A stretch of 6,714 nucleotides of DNA from Nocardioidaceae bacterium. GTDB taxonomy: Bacteria > Actinomycetota > Actinomycetes > Propionibacteriales > Nocardioidaceae. Below the pieces are notes generated by a model. That model did no database searches. It worked only from the letters and a program-made list of their open reading frames with translations, and was not told the DNA's origin. The DNA lies in the NCBI GenBank assembly GCA_013696365.1, contig JACCYS010000108.1, positions 1-6,714 of the forward strand, written 5' to 3'. Made by a program: the position numbers and the translations under genes. This document shows, piece after piece, positions 6,278 through 6,714 of this stretch (the stretch's first letter is position 1; each line of letters begins with the position of its first letter).

Positions 6278-6714
6278 ATGGCAGGCGCGGGCGGCGGCAA
6301 GGACAGCTTTGGGGCACGGCGCACTTTGGACGTCGGCGACGACTCGTACGAGATCTTTTCCCTGGATGCGGTAGGGACCGACGAGGCGGTGGACCAGCGC
6401 GACGTCGACTCGCTGCCGTTCAGCCTGAAGGTGCTGCTGGAAAACCTGCTGCGGACCGAGGACGGTGAGAACATTACCGCCGACGACATCCGCGCGCTCG
6501 CCTGCTGGGACGCCGACGCGGAGCCCAGCAAGGAGATCCAGTACACCCCGGCGCGGGTCATCATGCAGGACTTCACCGGGGTGCCGGCCATCGTCGACCT
6601 GGCGACCATGCGCGAGGCCATGCAGGACCTGGGCGGCGACCCGACCCGTATCAACCCGCTCGCACCAGCCGAGCTGGTGATCGACCACTCGGTGATCGCC
6701 GACGTCTTCGGCAC
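6278..6714 (+). CDS. acnA: Aconitate hydratase AcnA, 5' part (runs off the right edge)
   Basis: The first 145 residues of the TCA-cycle enzyme that interconverts citrate and isocitrate through a [4Fe-4S] cluster are present. After a short Gly-rich start, the sequence follows the AcnA/IRP1-type N-terminus closely: LPFSLKVLLENLLRTEDGEN, the domain-1 motif YTPARVIMQDFTGVPAIVDL, ATMREAM, and INPLAPAELVIDHSVIADVF. The QDFTGVP and DHSV motifs are active-site hallmarks of the family. The cluster-binding cysteines lie later in the protein, outside the window. Actinobacterial AcnA is usually a little over 900 residues, so about 16% is visible. Start ATG 6278 is supported by GAGGAG 7 nt upstream. Expression is probably controlled by the palindromic operator in its promoter at 6206-6223. 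A 2-methylisocitrate dehydratase-type relative is possible but less likely with this N-terminus. Confidence 0.95.
   Translation, partial: MAGAGGGKDSFGARRTLDVGDDSYEIFSLDAVGTDEAVDQRDVDSLPFSLKVLLENLLRTEDGENITADDIRALACWDADAEPSKEIQYTPARVIMQDFTGVPAIVDLATMREAMQDLGGDPTRINPLAPAELVIDHSVIADVFG

Noticed and set aside
6161..6714. Minus-strand frames opposite acnA
   Set aside because: The plus strand encodes unmistakable aconitase motifs with a proper ribosome-binding site; the minus frames are shadows.
1..6714. CRISPR array, tRNA, rRNA or insertion sequence ends
   Set aside because: No regularly spaced repeats, no cloverleaf-like sequence, no transposase motifs and no terminal inverted repeats with flanking duplications were seen.

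Overview
The window is GC-rich throughout. The genes it carries point to an actinobacterium: a 13E12/DUF222-type HNH protein, a fused PabAB aminodeoxychorismate synthase, a very large polytopic membrane protein with an N-terminal zinc ribbon, and an AcnA-type aconitase with close actinobacterial sequence features. I cannot name a genus from the sequence alone.

Layout. Positions 1-1341 (minus strand) hold a DUF222/HNH endonuclease gene. Its 3' end lies beyond the left edge, and one frameshift near 920 splits it. Its start region (1345-1408) is unusually structured. A LexA-type SOS box (1361-1376) sits exactly at the centre of a perfect 12-bp inverted repeat (1345-1356 / 1381-1392), and the downstream arm contains the gene's Shine-Dalgarno sequence. 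Positions 1445-3601 (minus) encode PabAB (amidotransferase plus chorismate-aminating domain) for folate biosynthesis. No pabC lies beside it in the window. After a 52-bp divergent gap, 3654-6164 (plus) encodes an ~836-residue protein with a CxxC...CxxC zinc ribbon followed by about 24-26 hydrophobic segments. The 113-bp gap at 6165-6277 carries a good promoter with an 18-bp palindromic operator filling the -35/-10 spacer. It precedes acnA (6278 to the right edge, 5' part only).

How the parts relate. PabAB and aconitase are housekeeping enzymes, and the membrane protein has no known function. The HNH gene looks like an accessory insertion downstream of pabAB with its own DNA-damage-responsive control. 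The most interesting observation is that control region. A transcript started at the LexA-controlled promoter would have a free ribosome-binding site. A read-through transcript from pabAB would contain both repeat arms and could fold over it. The acnA operator is the second regulatory signal worth testing. No CRISPR array, tRNA, rRNA or canonical insertion sequence was seen.
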